From assembly GCF_011064825.1 (NCBI RefSeq), contig NZ_CP048751.1, forward strand, positions 2,108,001 through 2,172,000: a DNA stretch of 64,000 nucleotides. Reading direction: 5' to 3'. Shown in pieces: positions 18,565 to 27,739 of this stretch. Under the pieces are notes generated by a model. It was given only the letters and a program-made list of their open reading frames with translations. It was not told the origin of the DNA and made no database searches. Position numbers and translations under genes: made by a program. Origin of the DNA: Brevundimonas mediterranea. GTDB taxonomy: Bacteria; Pseudomonadota; Alphaproteobacteria; Caulobacterales; Caulobacteraceae. Position 1 is the stretch's first letter, and every line of letters begins with the position of its first letter.

Positions 18565-18981
18565 ATGAGCCTGCTGTCCGAGTTCCGCGAGTTCGCGGTC
18601 AAGGGGAACGTCGTCGATCTGGCGGTCGGGGTGATCATCGGCGCGGCCTTCAACGGCATCGTCAAGAGCCTGGTCGATCAGGTCGTCATGCCCCCCATCG
18701 GCCTGTTGACCGGCGGCATCGACTTTTCCGAACTGGAATGGGTGCTGCGGCGCGAGAATCCGGCGACCGAGGCGGTCGAGAAGGTGGCGATTCAGTACGG
18801 CGCCTTCGCCAACACCGTGATCCAATTCCTGATCGTCGCCTTCGTGGTCTTCCTGGTGGTCAAGGGCGTCAACAGCATGCGGCGCCAGGAGGCGGCCAAG
18901 CCCGATCCGGCGCCCTCGGCCCCCACGCCGATCGAATCCCTGCTGGTCGAGATTCGCGACGCGCTGAAGGCGCGTCCCTGA
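18565..18981 (+). CDS. mscL: Large-conductance mechanosensitive channel
   Basis: 138 residues. The N-terminal helix and TM1 read FREFAVKGNVVDLAVGVIIGAAF, the MscL signature, followed by a periplasmic loop (GGIDFSELEWVLR), TM2 (about 80-100, TVIQFLIVAFVVFLVV) and a charged cytoplasmic helix. AAGAGAG lies upstream of the ATG at 18565. It is 34 bp behind ihfB and may be co-transcribed. It opens under severe hypo-osmotic shock. Confidence 0.95.
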   Translation: MSLLSEFREFAVKGNVVDLAVGVIIGAAFNGIVKSLVDQVVMPPIGLLTGGIDFSELEWVLRRENPATEAVEKVAIQYGAFANTVIQFLIVAFVVFLVVKGVNSMRRQEAAKPDPAPSAPTPIESLLVEIRDALKARP

Positions 18982-19010
18982 AGCCGGAATTTCCCGCCGG
19001 CCGGTCGGGG

Positions 19011-20159
19011 TCAGGCCTTCCAGAACCGACCCTGGACCGCTGAGGCGCGGACCGGCGCGCGCCGGGCGCGGGGTTGAGGCACGGGGCGGGCGCAGACGGC
19101 GTAGTCGCCGTCGAACGGCGTCGGCGCCCAGGTTTCAGCCAGGACCGGGTCATCGACGCGCGCGTGACAATGCCCCCAGCCGCCTTCGCGCCGCGCCTTG
19201 GGCGGCAGGGCGCCCAGATGGTCCAGGATGTCCGGATTGGTCACCGGCAACCGCACCTTGGCCGCGCCCAGCGCCCGCGCATTGTCGATCAGGACGCCCG
19301 CCAGGACTTCGATCGCTTCGGGGTCCGTCTGCAGCGCCGTCAGATCGATGATGTCGAGGCACGGCGGTTCGATCGGGCTGGTCTTGGTCATCATCGCCGT
19401 CGCCGTCCCCACCAGTCGTCCGTCGCGCATCCGCCCCAGCAGGATGGGGGGCAAGGTCTGGTCCGGGTCGGCCAGGCGCCACGCCATGATCTCGGGCCCC
19501 CGGTCCGCCAGCAGCCGCCCCTCGGCCGTCAGCGCACGCCAGAAGTCGGCATAGGGCGAGTTTTCCCTGACATCGCGCAGCACGACGACGTCGTCCGGCA
19601 ATTGCAGGCGTGGAGGCTGGAACAGGCGTGCGTTCATCAGGGGCTCGCCGAGACGTCGGGCCTGCTCCGCCGAAATCCCGCCCAGCAGACGCCGCAGCAG
19701 TCGACCCTTCAGACAGGTCAGCGGATCCACCATCCAGGACAGTTTCAGGGCGTGGGTCTCCGTCGGCCCCGGCTTGAGGCCGAACAGCCGATAAAGCGGC
19801 GCCGCGCGGGGATTGGCGTTCAGCGTATAGCAGGCGAACAGGTCGGGCTGAGCCAGGATCGCCTTGATCAGACAGCGGCTGGCGCCGGTGCGTTCCGGCG
19901 GCACGATGATGGAAAAGCCCGTCGCCGCGTACAGGCTTTCATCGTCCTTGCAGAATCTCTGGATCAGATTGCCCAGCATGGCGACCGGTTCGTCCCGCCG
20001 ATCGGCGACGACCCAGCCGAAGGGCGCGTCGATGTCGCGGCGCGCCGGATTGTCCTCCAGCCAGCGCCACCCCGCCTGCGATCGCTCCGGCCACCCGACC
20101 TGACGATGCAGCCTGTTCAGGGCCTCGTAGTCGGATCTGCGGATGGGTCGCACGGACAT
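19011..20159 (-). CDS. GNAT-like acetyltransferase domain protein
   Basis: 382 residues beginning MSVRPIRRSDYEALNRLHRQ, a common N-terminus of GNAT enzymes. An acetyltransferase-like segment spans about 40-130 (VVADRRDEPVAMLGN, IVPPERTGASRCLIKAIL, then YTLNANPRAAPLYRLFGLK). The C-terminal half is unfamiliar but contains a second GNAT-like stretch (LVGTATAMMTKT). The start at 20159 has AAGGAG 6 nt upstream. Substrate unknown; such two-lobe GNAT proteins sometimes modify lipids or sugars in exopolysaccharide clusters, but no such cluster is here. Confidence 0.6.
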   Translation of the reverse strand: MSVRPIRRSDYEALNRLHRQVGWPERSQAGWRWLEDNPARRDIDAPFGWVVADRRDEPVAMLGNLIQRFCKDDESLYAATGFSIIVPPERTGASRCLIKAILAQPDLFACYTLNANPRAAPLYRLFGLKPGPTETHALKLSWMVDPLTCLKGRLLRRLLGGISAEQARRLGEPLMNARLFQPPRLQLPDDVVVLRDVRENSPYADFWRALTAEGRLLADRGPEIMAWRLADPDQTLPPILLGRMRDGRLVGTATAMMTKTSPIEPPCLDIIDLTALQTDPEAIEVLAGVLIDNARALGAAKVRLPVTNPDILDHLGALPPKARREGGWGHCHARVDDPVLAETWAPTPFDGDYAVCARPVPQPRARRAPVRASAVQGRFWKA

Positions 20160-20420
20160 CGGCGCTCCTTCCCATAATGAAACCGGGACTGCTGCTCGAG
20201 GGCGCACAGTGCAGAGGCCGGGCCAAAGTGGCCTTTGTCAGACAGTGAAGGGAGGGGGCGCGACAGCCTTAACACTTGTTCGCATTTGCCTGCTGTGCTG
20301 GGTATGCCCCTTTCGCGCGCCCAGTTGCGGCGCGGCAGTTGGGAGTGAGCCGTTGACAGCGACGGACTTGGGGACAGCGCGACTTACGCGACGCCTGCAT
20401 GCACATTGGGGGAGGTCGGT

Positions 20421-22352
20421 ATGAACATCGTCGTCGCCCTTGGACTGATCATCACCTTCGCCACCGGCGTGCCGGTGCTGATGCAGATCCTCAAACACCA
20501 TCCGCGAGGGCTAATCATCCTGTTCTTCGCCGAGATGTGGGAGCGTTTCTCCTACTACGGCATGCGCGGCATCCTGATCTTCTTCCTGACGCAGCACTTC
20601 CTGTTCGACGACTCGATGGCGGGCTCGACCTACGGCTCCTACACGTCTCTGGTGTATCTGCTGCCCCTGCTGGGCGGCATCATGGCCGACCGCTTCATTG
20701 GCACGCGCAAGGCCGTAGCTTTCGGCGCTCTGCTGCTGGTCGCTGGTCACGGCATGATGGCCTTCGAGGGACGCCCGGCGACAGAAACCCTGACCTACGC
20801 CGGTCAGACCTACCAGATCGACGCCGAAGGCCGTGGTGCGGCCCGTGACGTCGCGATCGTCATCGACGGCCAGAAGTACAAGTTCGAACCTGCCGAAAAC
20901 GGCATCGCCATTCAGAACCTGCCCGCGACCTCGACTCTGCCGGCCGTCATTCCGACCGCCGAGTACAAGATCGAGGCTACCCGCGACATGGCGGGCGTAA
21001 ACGTCTTCTACCTGGCGATTTCCCTGATCATCATGGGGGTCGGTTTCCTGAAGCCGAACATTTCGACGATCGTGGGACAGCTTTATCCGCAGGGCGACCC
21101 ACGCCGGGATTCCGGCTTTACCCTCTACTATTACGGCATCAACCTGGGGGCCTTCTGGGCCGCCGTGCTCTGCGGGCTTCTCGGGCAGACTGTCGGCTGG
21201 TGGGCGGGCTTCGGCTTGGCGGGCATCGGCATGGCGCTGGGTTGGGTCGTCTTCATGCTCGGCAAGCCGCTGCTGCAAGGCAAGGGCGAGCCGCCGGCCG
21301 ACGCTGATCTGAAAAAGCCGTTGCTGGGACCGATCAACCGCGAATGGTCGATCTATCTGCTCAGCACCCTGAGTGTCGGCGTCGTCTGGTTCATGGTCCA
21401 GCGAAACGCTCTGGTCGGCTGGGTCCTAGGCGCCGCGACGGTCGCCTCGCTGCTGTTCATCCTCTACGTCATCGTCAAGGTCTGCGAAAGCAAGGCTCAG
21501 CGCGAGCGGATGATGCTGGCGATGGTGCTGATCTTCGGATCGGTGGTGTTCTTCACCCTGTTCGAACAGGCCGGCACGTCGCTGAATCTGTTTGCTGATC
21601 GTAACGTGGACCTGAGCATCACGCCGCAGGCCTTCCAGTTCCTCGGGGTCACAGTCGGAACGCCCGCCCAATTGGCCGCCGCTGGCATCACGCCGAGCGG
21701 TTTCTGGATCGACGCGACGATCACCGCCGCCCAGACTCAGTCTTTCAATGCGGGCTTCATCCTGATCTTCGCCCCCATCATGGCCGCGCTGTGGGCCTTC
21801 CTGGCCAAGCGCAAGCTGGACCCCAATCCGACGATGAAGTTCGGCCTGGGCCTGCTTCAGGTCGGTCTGGGCTTCATGATCGTGGTGTGGGGCGCTGGCA
21901 TGGCCGACTCGGCCTTCCAGATGCCTCTGCTGCTGCTGGGCCTGCTCTATCTGTTCCACACGACGGGCGAACTTTTCCTGTCGCCGGTCGGCCTGTCGGA
22001 GATCACCAAACTGTCGATGGCCAAGGTGGTCAGCTTCATGATGGCGGTCTGGTTCCTGGCCAGTTCAATCGCTCAGTATGTCGGCGGTTGGATCGCTGGC
22101 CTGGCGGGTACGGAGACCGTCGGCGGACAGGTGCTGGACCCCGGTCTGGCCCTGCGCACCTCGCTGGAGGTGTTCAGCATGCTGGGGCTGTGGGGCATGG
22201 GCATCGGCGTCGCCTTCATCGTTGTCAGCTTCTTCATCAAGGGCTGGTCGCATGGAGCTAACGACGGCGACGGTCATCCCGGCCCCACGTTGAGCGATAG
22301 AGGCCAGGAAGACGGCAATATCGCTGCGCCGCGAACCTCCACCACCGGCTGA
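20421..22352 (+). CDS. Proton-dependent peptide transporter (POT/PTR family MFS)
   Basis: 643 residues with about 14 membrane helices. The POT signature FAEMWERFSYYGMRGIL lies in helix 1, carrying the ExxERFxYYG proton-coupling motif; FLKPNISTIVGQLYP is the second family signature. A periplasmic insert of ~80 residues (about 115-190) is larger than usual. It should import di- and tripeptides or related compounds with protons. ATG 20421 has GGAGGT upstream. An intrinsic terminator follows. The upstream 260-bp gap contains the divergent promoter region with the GNAT gene. Confidence 0.95.
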   Translation: MNIVVALGLIITFATGVPVLMQILKHHPRGLIILFFAEMWERFSYYGMRGILIFFLTQHFLFDDSMAGSTYGSYTSLVYLLPLLGGIMADRFIGTRKAVAFGALLLVAGHGMMAFEGRPATETLTYAGQTYQIDAEGRGAARDVAIVIDGQKYKFEPAENGIAIQNLPATSTLPAVIPTAEYKIEATRDMAGVNVFYLAISLIIMGVGFLKPNISTIVGQLYPQGDPRRDSGFTLYYYGINLGAFWAAVLCGLLGQTVGWWAGFGLAGIGMALGWVVFMLGKPLLQGKGEPPADADLKKPLLGPINREWSIYLLSTLSVGVVWFMVQRNALVGWVLGAATVASLLFILYVIVKVCESKAQRERMMLAMVLIFGSVVFFTLFEQAGTSLNLFADRNVDLSITPQAFQFLGVTVGTPAQLAAAGITPSGFWIDATITAAQTQSFNAGFILIFAPIMAALWAFLAKRKLDPNPTMKFGLGLLQVGLGFMIVVWGAGMADSAFQMPLLLLGLLYLFHTTGELFLSPVGLSEITKLSMAKVVSFMMAVWFLASSIAQYVGGWIAGLAGTETVGGQVLDPGLALRTSLEVFSMLGLWGMGIGVAFIVVSFFIKGWSHGANDGDGHPGPTLSDRGQEDGNIAAPRTSTTG

Positions 22353-22372
22353 TCCTCAAGGCCCGACATGAG

Positions 22373-22405
22373 AAAGGCGGCGTCCTCACGGACGCCGCCT
22401 TTTTT
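22373..22405. terminator. Bidirectional intrinsic terminator
   Basis: Stem GGCGGCGTCC / GGACGCCGCC, loop TCAC, flanked by AAA on the left and TTTTTT on the right, between convergent genes (peptide transporter and the TonB-dependent receptor). Confidence 0.92.
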
Positions 22406-22425
22406 GTTTGGAAATGGCCTTCGCC

Positions 22426-24498
22426 TCAGAAGGTCTTGCGGACCCGGATCGAGACGAAGGTGCGGGGATCGACCGTGCTGTCCTCGATGAAGGCCACGGC
22501 GCGGGTCTCGCGGTCGGCGAAAACCGTCCGGCTGTTCGTGAAGTCGTCCCACAGGTTCAGCTGGGCGCGGATCGCCAGGGTCGGGCTCGGCTTGTACTCG
22601 GCGAACATCTCGAAATAGTCCGTGCCGCGCCATCTGGAGACCTGATCCGGCGAATAGTTGGGCTGGCCCAGATAGGGCAGCCAGTTCACGCCCCACTGCA
22701 GCTTCCAGCGCGTGATGTCCTGCTCGATGCCGATATTGGCCTGGGTGGCCCGAACACCCGAGATGGGCCGTTCTTCGCCCGTCGTCGGGTCGGTGACGGC
22801 GGTCTTGTTCCAGTCGTTCTTGAAGGTGAAGCGGGCGCCCGGCGCGCCCAGCTTGTCCAGCGGCAGGGTCACATTCAGCGACAGCCGGTCCAGCGTGCCC
22901 TCGCCGATATTGCCCACCGCCGACAGACCGCCGGCCAGGGGGATCCGGTCGATGGCGTCGATGATCTCGTCGTGGCGATAGCCGATGGAGACGACGCCCT
23001 CGCCCCAGAAGCGGCGTTCGTAGGTCAGTTCCGAGATCCAGCGCTGCTCCGGCTCCAGATCGACGTTGCCGCCATAGACGTTCTCCTCTTCCAGGTCGGC
23101 CGAGGCGGCGAAGTCGGAGAAGTCCAGCTGGCCCAGCTCGCGCTCGAAGCGGAGGCGCAGCTGGTTGTTCGGCATCGGCGTCCAGGTGGCCATGAAGCGG
23201 GGCTTGGCGAAGAAGAAGCTCTTCTCCTGGTCGGCGTCGCCGGACTGGCTGATGGTCGAGGCTTCCAGGCGCAGGCCGGCCTCCAGCGTCAGGTCCGGGT
23301 GCAGCCGCTAGGTTCCCTTAGAGAAGGCCTCGCCGCGCGTCTCCTCGACCTTGACCGAGGCGCTGGGCAGGGGAATGGGCGCGCCGCCCTCGGTATAGGC
23401 CTGATCGGCCTGGCGCATGTTGTAGGCGATCTCACCGCCGGTCTCGATCGTCAGCTTCGGCGAGCGCTCGTGGCGGACCAGGGCGCGCAGGATGGTCTCT
23501 GACCTTTCGCCGGAATAGGCGAAGATCTGTTCGGGGGCGTCCACGCCGTTGTTCAGCACGTTGTAGGTCGAGACCCCGTCCCAGCTGCCGAACTCGTGCA
23601 TCAGCCGGGTTTCCAGCTTGAAACGGTCGTTCAGGGGACGCTCCCAGGTCACGCCGAACTCGCCGCTGTCGCTGTCCTCGCTGTCCAGGCTTTCGCGGAA
23701 GGCGGTGGCGGATCGGCTGGTGTTGTAGCCCTGCCAGTCGTTGATCCCGTAGCGGGCGGTCAGATCGACCTTGCCGCCCGCGAGCGGGCCGGCGTAGGTC
23801 CCGCGGATCGAGTTCCCGCCGCCGTAGCCGTCGGTGTCGGTGAGCTCGTCGCGCAGCACATTGCCCGAGGCGTCGCGGCGGATCAGGCGGCCGGGGCCAT
23901 TGGAATCGCTCATGCTGACGCCGTCGGACAGGGTGACGCCCCAGCTGCGGTCGCCGCTGCGGGCCGTGAACTGGTAGCTGCCGCCGTACAGGTCCTGGCC
24001 CGATCCCTCGAACTGGGTGGTGTTCCAGGTCAGGATCGACTGGCGGCTGGTCTCCTTCTTCAGGATGACGTTCACCACCACCGAGAACCCCTGCATGTCG
24101 ATGCCGGGCGCGCCGCCCCGGATCAGCTCGATCCGCTCGACCTGCCGGGCCGGGGTGCGGCTGAGCACGTTGGAGCCGGTGTCGTTCTTGGAGGCCGGTC
24201 GGGCGTTGCCGATCAGGACATTGCCCACCGCCCCCTCAAAGCCGCGCGCGCCCGTGCCGTCGTCGAGGTCGAAGCCGGGCACGCGGTTGACCATGTCGAG
24301 CGCGGTGTTGGGCTGTTGAGCGAGAAAGAAGGCGGGCGTGAAGACCAGCACCCCCCGCTGGGCGGCGTCGGCCAGGGGCGCCTGGCTTACCGGTCCGGTC
24401 GGCACGGGCGCCTGGGCCACCTGCGGTTCGTCGCCGGCTTGGGCGCTCACGGCGGAAAGCAGCAGGGCGGTGCTTGCCAGCAGCAGTGTCTTTGTCAT
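22426..24498 (-). pseudogene. TonB-dependent receptor interrupted by an in-frame amber codon
   Basis: Together the frame encodes ~690 residues with a signal peptide (MTKTLLLASTALLLSAVSAQA), a plug domain (GVLVFTPAFFLAQQPNTALDMVNRVPGFDL, ERIELIRGGAPGIDMQG) and a barrel ending IRVRKTF with terminal Phe. At 23308-23310 a TAG stop falls after EAFSKGT, and the very same frame continues RLHPDLTLEAGLRLEAST. In relatives a Trp sits at this point (xxWRLxPxLTLEAGLRxE), so one G-to-A change of TGG explains it. No frameshift is needed. A 396-residue product lacking most of the barrel would not insert. AGGGAAAG precedes the ATG. Confidence 0.85.
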
Positions 24499-24661
24499 CG
24501 GTCTTTCCCTCGGTCCATTGGCGAGAGGTGTGCCGATCTGTCGCGTTCATCTCCAGTTACAAGGCCGAAAGGTGGATTAAATCGACGACAGCATTACAGA
24601 GTGTTCACGTGTCTATACTTTCGATTGTGAGACTATACGGTCGTGCGTACGGGAGATGGAC

Positions 24662-25588
24662 ATGAAAGCACTGATTTTGGCTTTGGGGCTGATCGCTGCG
24701 CCGACGCCGACGCTGGCCCAGACGGCCGAGGAGCCCGCCACGGTCGATGAGATCGTCGTGGTTGCGCGCCGGATCGAGGGCCCGATGTGGGAGGTCCAAC
24801 GCGGCGACAGCACGCTGATCCTGGTGGGGTCTATCGACGGCCTGCCGCGAGACATGGAATGGCGCACAGACGCTCTGGTCTCTGCGGTGGAAGGGGCGGA
24901 TCGCGTGCTGTTCCCGATACAGGGCCAGGCGTCGTTGGCGGATGTCGGACGGCTGCTTTGGCGGATGCGAACTCTGACGCGCCTGCCCAACGACCGCACG
25001 AGCGCGGATTATCTCTCGCCCGAGCTTGAGGCGCGGGTGGAACGGATTACAACCGAGGGGCCAAGCCGCAAAAGTATGCTGATGCTGTCGGCCGACCTGA
25101 TGGAACACGGTGGCTATGCCCGACGCGCGCGGCCCGTGTCGGAGGTAGTGCGCGGGGCGGCGCGCAAATCCCGTAAGCCGGCCGAACCTGTCGGCGTCTT
25201 TCGCGGCGACGAGATGGTCGAGAAGATCCTGACCACGCCGCCCGAAGCCTATCTGGACTGTATCGAAAGAGCGGCGACAGCCGCCGAAGCCGGGGAGGTC
25301 GAGGGCGAACGACGGGCGGAGGCCTGGCGACGCAGGCAGGTGCCGGCGGTGCTGGCCTCGCCACTGGAGCAGGCGACGAACGCCTGCTCCTACTGGGCGG
25401 TAATGGGCGAGGGCGAGAGATTGCGGGGCATCTGGAATGAGGCCGTCGACGAGGCTCTGTCGCAGCCCGGGGTAACGGTGGCCATCGCACCGCTTCGGCT
25501 GCTGGCGGAGCCGAACGGCGTCCTGGCCCGGTTGGAAGCCCAGGGCCTGGAGCCGATCGGACCCGAGTGGCGGCCCGCGGCCCCCTGA
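24662..25588 (+). CDS. Diverged TraB/GumN-like secreted protein
   Basis: 308 residues with a signal peptide (MKALILALGLIAAPTPTLAQ). The next segment MWEVQRGDSTLILVGSIDGLP matches the start of the TraB/GumN (TIKI-like) fold, but the usual GxxH metal motif reads GSID, so the His is replaced by Asp. The C-terminal half contains family-like order (MVEKILTTPPEAYLDCIERA, then VTVAIAPLRLLAEPNGVLARLEAQG), with GPLRL-type motif changed to APLRL. Likely a catalytically altered family member. The start at 24662 has GGGA 8 nt upstream; an in-frame ATG at 24656 is too close. Confidence 0.6.
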   Translation: MKALILALGLIAAPTPTLAQTAEEPATVDEIVVVARRIEGPMWEVQRGDSTLILVGSIDGLPRDMEWRTDALVSAVEGADRVLFPIQGQASLADVGRLLWRMRTLTRLPNDRTSADYLSPELEARVERITTEGPSRKSMLMLSADLMEHGGYARRARPVSEVVRGAARKSRKPAEPVGVFRGDEMVEKILTTPPEAYLDCIERAATAAEAGEVEGERRAEAWRRRQVPAVLASPLEQATNACSYWAVMGEGERLRGIWNEAVDEALSQPGVTVAIAPLRLLAEPNGVLARLEAQGLEPIGPEWRPAAP

Positions 25589-25592
25589 CGCC

Positions 25593-25898
25593 TTAGCTGG
25601 CCGGGGGCTGGCGGTCCGGGACCGCGTCGCGGGCTGCGTCGCCGATGTTCTCGGCCGCGCCGCCGACGCTGTCTGCGGCGCCGGCGATGGCGTTCGACTC
25701 GACGGCGTCGTTGCGGTTCATGTTGATCAGGAACCAGCCGATCAGCCCGACCAGGGCCAGGCCGATGATCAGGGCGACGACGCCGCCCAGGCCGCCGCCG
25801 CGACGGCTCTCGACGACGACGGGGGCTGCGGCGGGATCGTTCTCGGTGATCCGTTCGACCCGGCCGTCAGGGTGTTCGACAGTGCGTTCGGTGGGCAT
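25593..25898 (-). CDS. Small membrane protein, 101 aa
   Basis: Cytosolic hydrophilic N-terminus (MPTERTVEHPDGRVERITEND), Arg-Gly-rich linker, one membrane helix (about 40-60, GGVVALIIGLALVGLIGWFL), then an Ala/Asp-rich helical tail. Only 4 bp separate its stop from that of the convergent TraB-like gene. No family function known. The N-terminal HPDGRVE pattern recurs in small Caulobacterales proteins, as far as I recall. Confidence 0.65.
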   Translation of the reverse strand: MPTERTVEHPDGRVERITENDPAAAPVVVESRRGGGLGGVVALIIGLALVGLIGWFLINMNRNDAVESNAIAGAADSVGGAAENIGDAARDAVPDRQPPAS

Positions 25899-25958
25899 GG
25901 TGTGTCCTCTCCAGTGTGGCGAGGAAACACGCGCTCGGCGATTAGGGTTCCGGCCTGT

Positions 25959-27389
25959 TCAGACCGCCGTGCCGCCGACGGTCAGGCCGCCCATCTTCAG
26001 CGAAGGCTGGCCGATGCCGACGGGCACGCCCTGACCGGCCTTGCCGCAGACGCCGACGCCGGGGTCGAAGGCGAAGTCGTCGCCGATCATCTGGATTTTC
26101 GTCAGGGCCGTGGCGCCGTCGCCGATCAGGGTGGCGCCGCGCACCGGCGCGGTGATGACCCCGTCCTCGATCAGATAAGCCTCGTTGCACTGGAAGACGA
26201 ACTTGCCGTTGGTGATGTCCACCTGGCCGCCCGAGAAGTTGGCGGCGTAGAGGCCGCGCTTGGTATTGGCGATCATGTCGGCCTTGGAGTCCTTGCCGCC
26301 CTCCATGAAGGTATTGGTCATGCGCGGCATGGGCATGTGGGCGAAGGACTGGCGCCGGCCGTTGCCGGTGGCGGCCACGCCCAGCTGACGCGCCGACAGT
26401 CGGTCGTGCATCAGGCCGACCATGATCCCGTCCTCGATCAGGACGGTGCGCGAGGTGGGGGTGCCCTCGTCATCGACCGACAGGGAGCCGCGGCGGCCGG
26501 CGATGGAGCCGTCGTCCACCACAGTGACGCCGGGGGCGGCGACCCGCTGGCCCATCATGCCGTTGAAGACGGACGAGCCCTTCCTGTGGAAGTCGCCCTC
26601 GAAGCCGTGGCCGATGGCCTCGTGCAGCAGGACGCCGGGCCAGCCGGCCCCCAGGACCACGTCCATCTCGCCCGCCGGGCAGTCGATGGCGTCGAGGTTG
26701 ACCAGGGCCTGGCGCAGGGCCTCGTCCACCTGGGCCTGCCAGCGTTCGGGCGCGACCCAGGCCTCGAAGCCGGCTCGGCCGCCGGCGCCGGCGCCGGCGC
26801 TCTCGCGCTTGCCGTTCTGCTCGACGGTGACGGAGACGTTCAGCCGGACCAGGGGACGGACGTCGCGCACCACCCGTTCGTCGGCGCGCAGGATCTCGAT
26901 GGCCCGGCGCTCGCCGACCAGGGAGGCCGAGACCTGGACCACCCGGGGATCGCGGGCGCGGGCCCAGGCGTCGATCTCGGCCAGCAGGGCGATCTTGTCG
27001 GAGAAGGCGGGCGAGGCCAGGGGATCAACCGCGTCATAGAGCTGCTGATTGGTGGCGCGCGGCCCTTCGGCGACCCGGGCGGCGTGGCCCTGCTTGGCCA
27101 GAGCCGCGCTGTCGGCGGCGCGGCGCAGGGCGGCGGCGGAAATTTCGTTGGCGTGGGCGTAGCCGGCGGTCTCGCCCGCCACCACCCGCAGGCCGAAGCC
27201 CTCGGTGGCGTCATAGGCGGCGGACTTCAGCCGGCCGTCGTCGAACACCAGGCTCTCGCTCTCGGACCGTTCCAGGAACAGCTCGCCGTCGTCGGCGCCG
27301 GCCAGGGCCGTCTTCAGGATCGACAGGGCTTCGTCGGTCTCGACGCCGGCGGCGTCGAGGATGGGGGGCGGGGCGGCGTGAACGGTCAT
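25959..27389 (-). CDS. tldD: Metalloprotease TldD
   Basis: 476 residues. It carries the catalytic zinc motif HEAIGHGFEGDFHRKGSS near 270-290 and the TldD/PmbA C-terminal signature FQCNEAYLIEDGVITAPVRG. TldD pairs with TldE/PmbA to degrade unfolded peptides and mature small peptides such as microcins; no tldE is in this window. Start ATG 27389 begins MTVHAAPPPILDAAG. A ~350-bp repeat-rich gap separates it from ppk2 upstream. Confidence 0.95.
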   Translation of the reverse strand: MTVHAAPPPILDAAGVETDEALSILKTALAGADDGELFLERSESESLVFDDGRLKSAAYDATEGFGLRVVAGETAGYAHANEISAAALRRAADSAALAKQGHAARVAEGPRATNQQLYDAVDPLASPAFSDKIALLAEIDAWARARDPRVVQVSASLVGERRAIEILRADERVVRDVRPLVRLNVSVTVEQNGKRESAGAGAGGRAGFEAWVAPERWQAQVDEALRQALVNLDAIDCPAGEMDVVLGAGWPGVLLHEAIGHGFEGDFHRKGSSVFNGMMGQRVAAPGVTVVDDGSIAGRRGSLSVDDEGTPTSRTVLIEDGIMVGLMHDRLSARQLGVAATGNGRRQSFAHMPMPRMTNTFMEGGKDSKADMIANTKRGLYAANFSGGQVDITNGKFVFQCNEAYLIEDGVITAPVRGATLIGDGATALTKIQMIGDDFAFDPGVGVCGKAGQGVPVGIGQPSLKMGGLTVGGTAV

Positions 27390-27453
27390 GGGCTGTAGGT
27401 AGGGGCTGGAGGGCGGTTCGTCACCTGCCGGGGCGGATTCAGACGCCGGGACG

Positions 27454-27563
27454 AAAAAAGAGAGTCTGAATCGTCTGAATAGTCTGAAATCGGCGACGGC
27501 GGCGTTCAGGAAAAAACACAGTCTAATTTGTCTGAATCGTCTGAAATCTCCGGCGACGGCGGC
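27454..27563. repeat. Duplicated unit of triple tandem 9-mer (xGTCTGAAT)
   Basis: Unit 1 (27454-27503) and unit 2 (27511-27563) each start with AAAAAA, contain three 9-bp repeats of GTCTGAAT-type (AGTCTGAAT, CGTCTGAAT, AGTCTGAAAT and AGTCTAATT, TGTCTGAAT, CGTCTGAAAT), and end CGGCGACGGCGGC. A reverse-oriented GATTCAGAC lies at 27436-27444. The 9-bp phase is not helical, which fits a slippage-prone repeat as well as a protein-binding array. Confidence 0.8.
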
Positions 27564-27676
27564 AAGGGCGACAGACTACCACGCGCGGGAGGGGCGTCAG
27601 GTCGATGAGTCCTCCGGTTCGGCAAGGCGTTGAAATCCTTGCTGAAGGACCAGCGTCATTATGAGGGCAAAGATCC

Positions 27677-27724
27677 CTTTCGTCATTCCGGGTCTCCGCT
27701 GCGCTGCGCCCGGAATGACGAAAG
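27677..27724. repeat. REP-like hairpin with 16-bp perfect arms
   Basis: Arms CTTTCGTCATTCCGGG and CCCGGAATGACGAAAG enclose a 16-nt GC-rich loop. The core GTCATTCCGGG is the type of dispersed palindrome common in alphaproteobacterial intergenic DNA. It follows the ppk2 stop (minus strand) by about 15 bp and may protect or end that transcript. Confidence 0.75.
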
Positions 27725-27739
27725 AGAAGGGGGAGCGGC

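Larger units (their letters stand above)
27390..27739. other. Repeat-rich intergenic region
   Basis: 350 bp with no gene. It holds two copies of a ~50-bp unit built around three tandem 9-mers (listed) and a REP-like hairpin with 16-bp arms (listed). The tldD promoter should lie at its left end on the minus strand. Confidence 0.7.

Noticed and set aside
23308..23310. Pyrrolysine or selenocysteine recoding at the TAG
   Set aside because: UAG is not a selenocysteine codon, and nothing in the window suggests a pyrrolysine system; a Trp nonsense change is simpler.
27454..27563. Repeat array as a CRISPR
   Set aside because: Repeats are 9 bp and contiguous with no unique spacers; no cas genes in the window.
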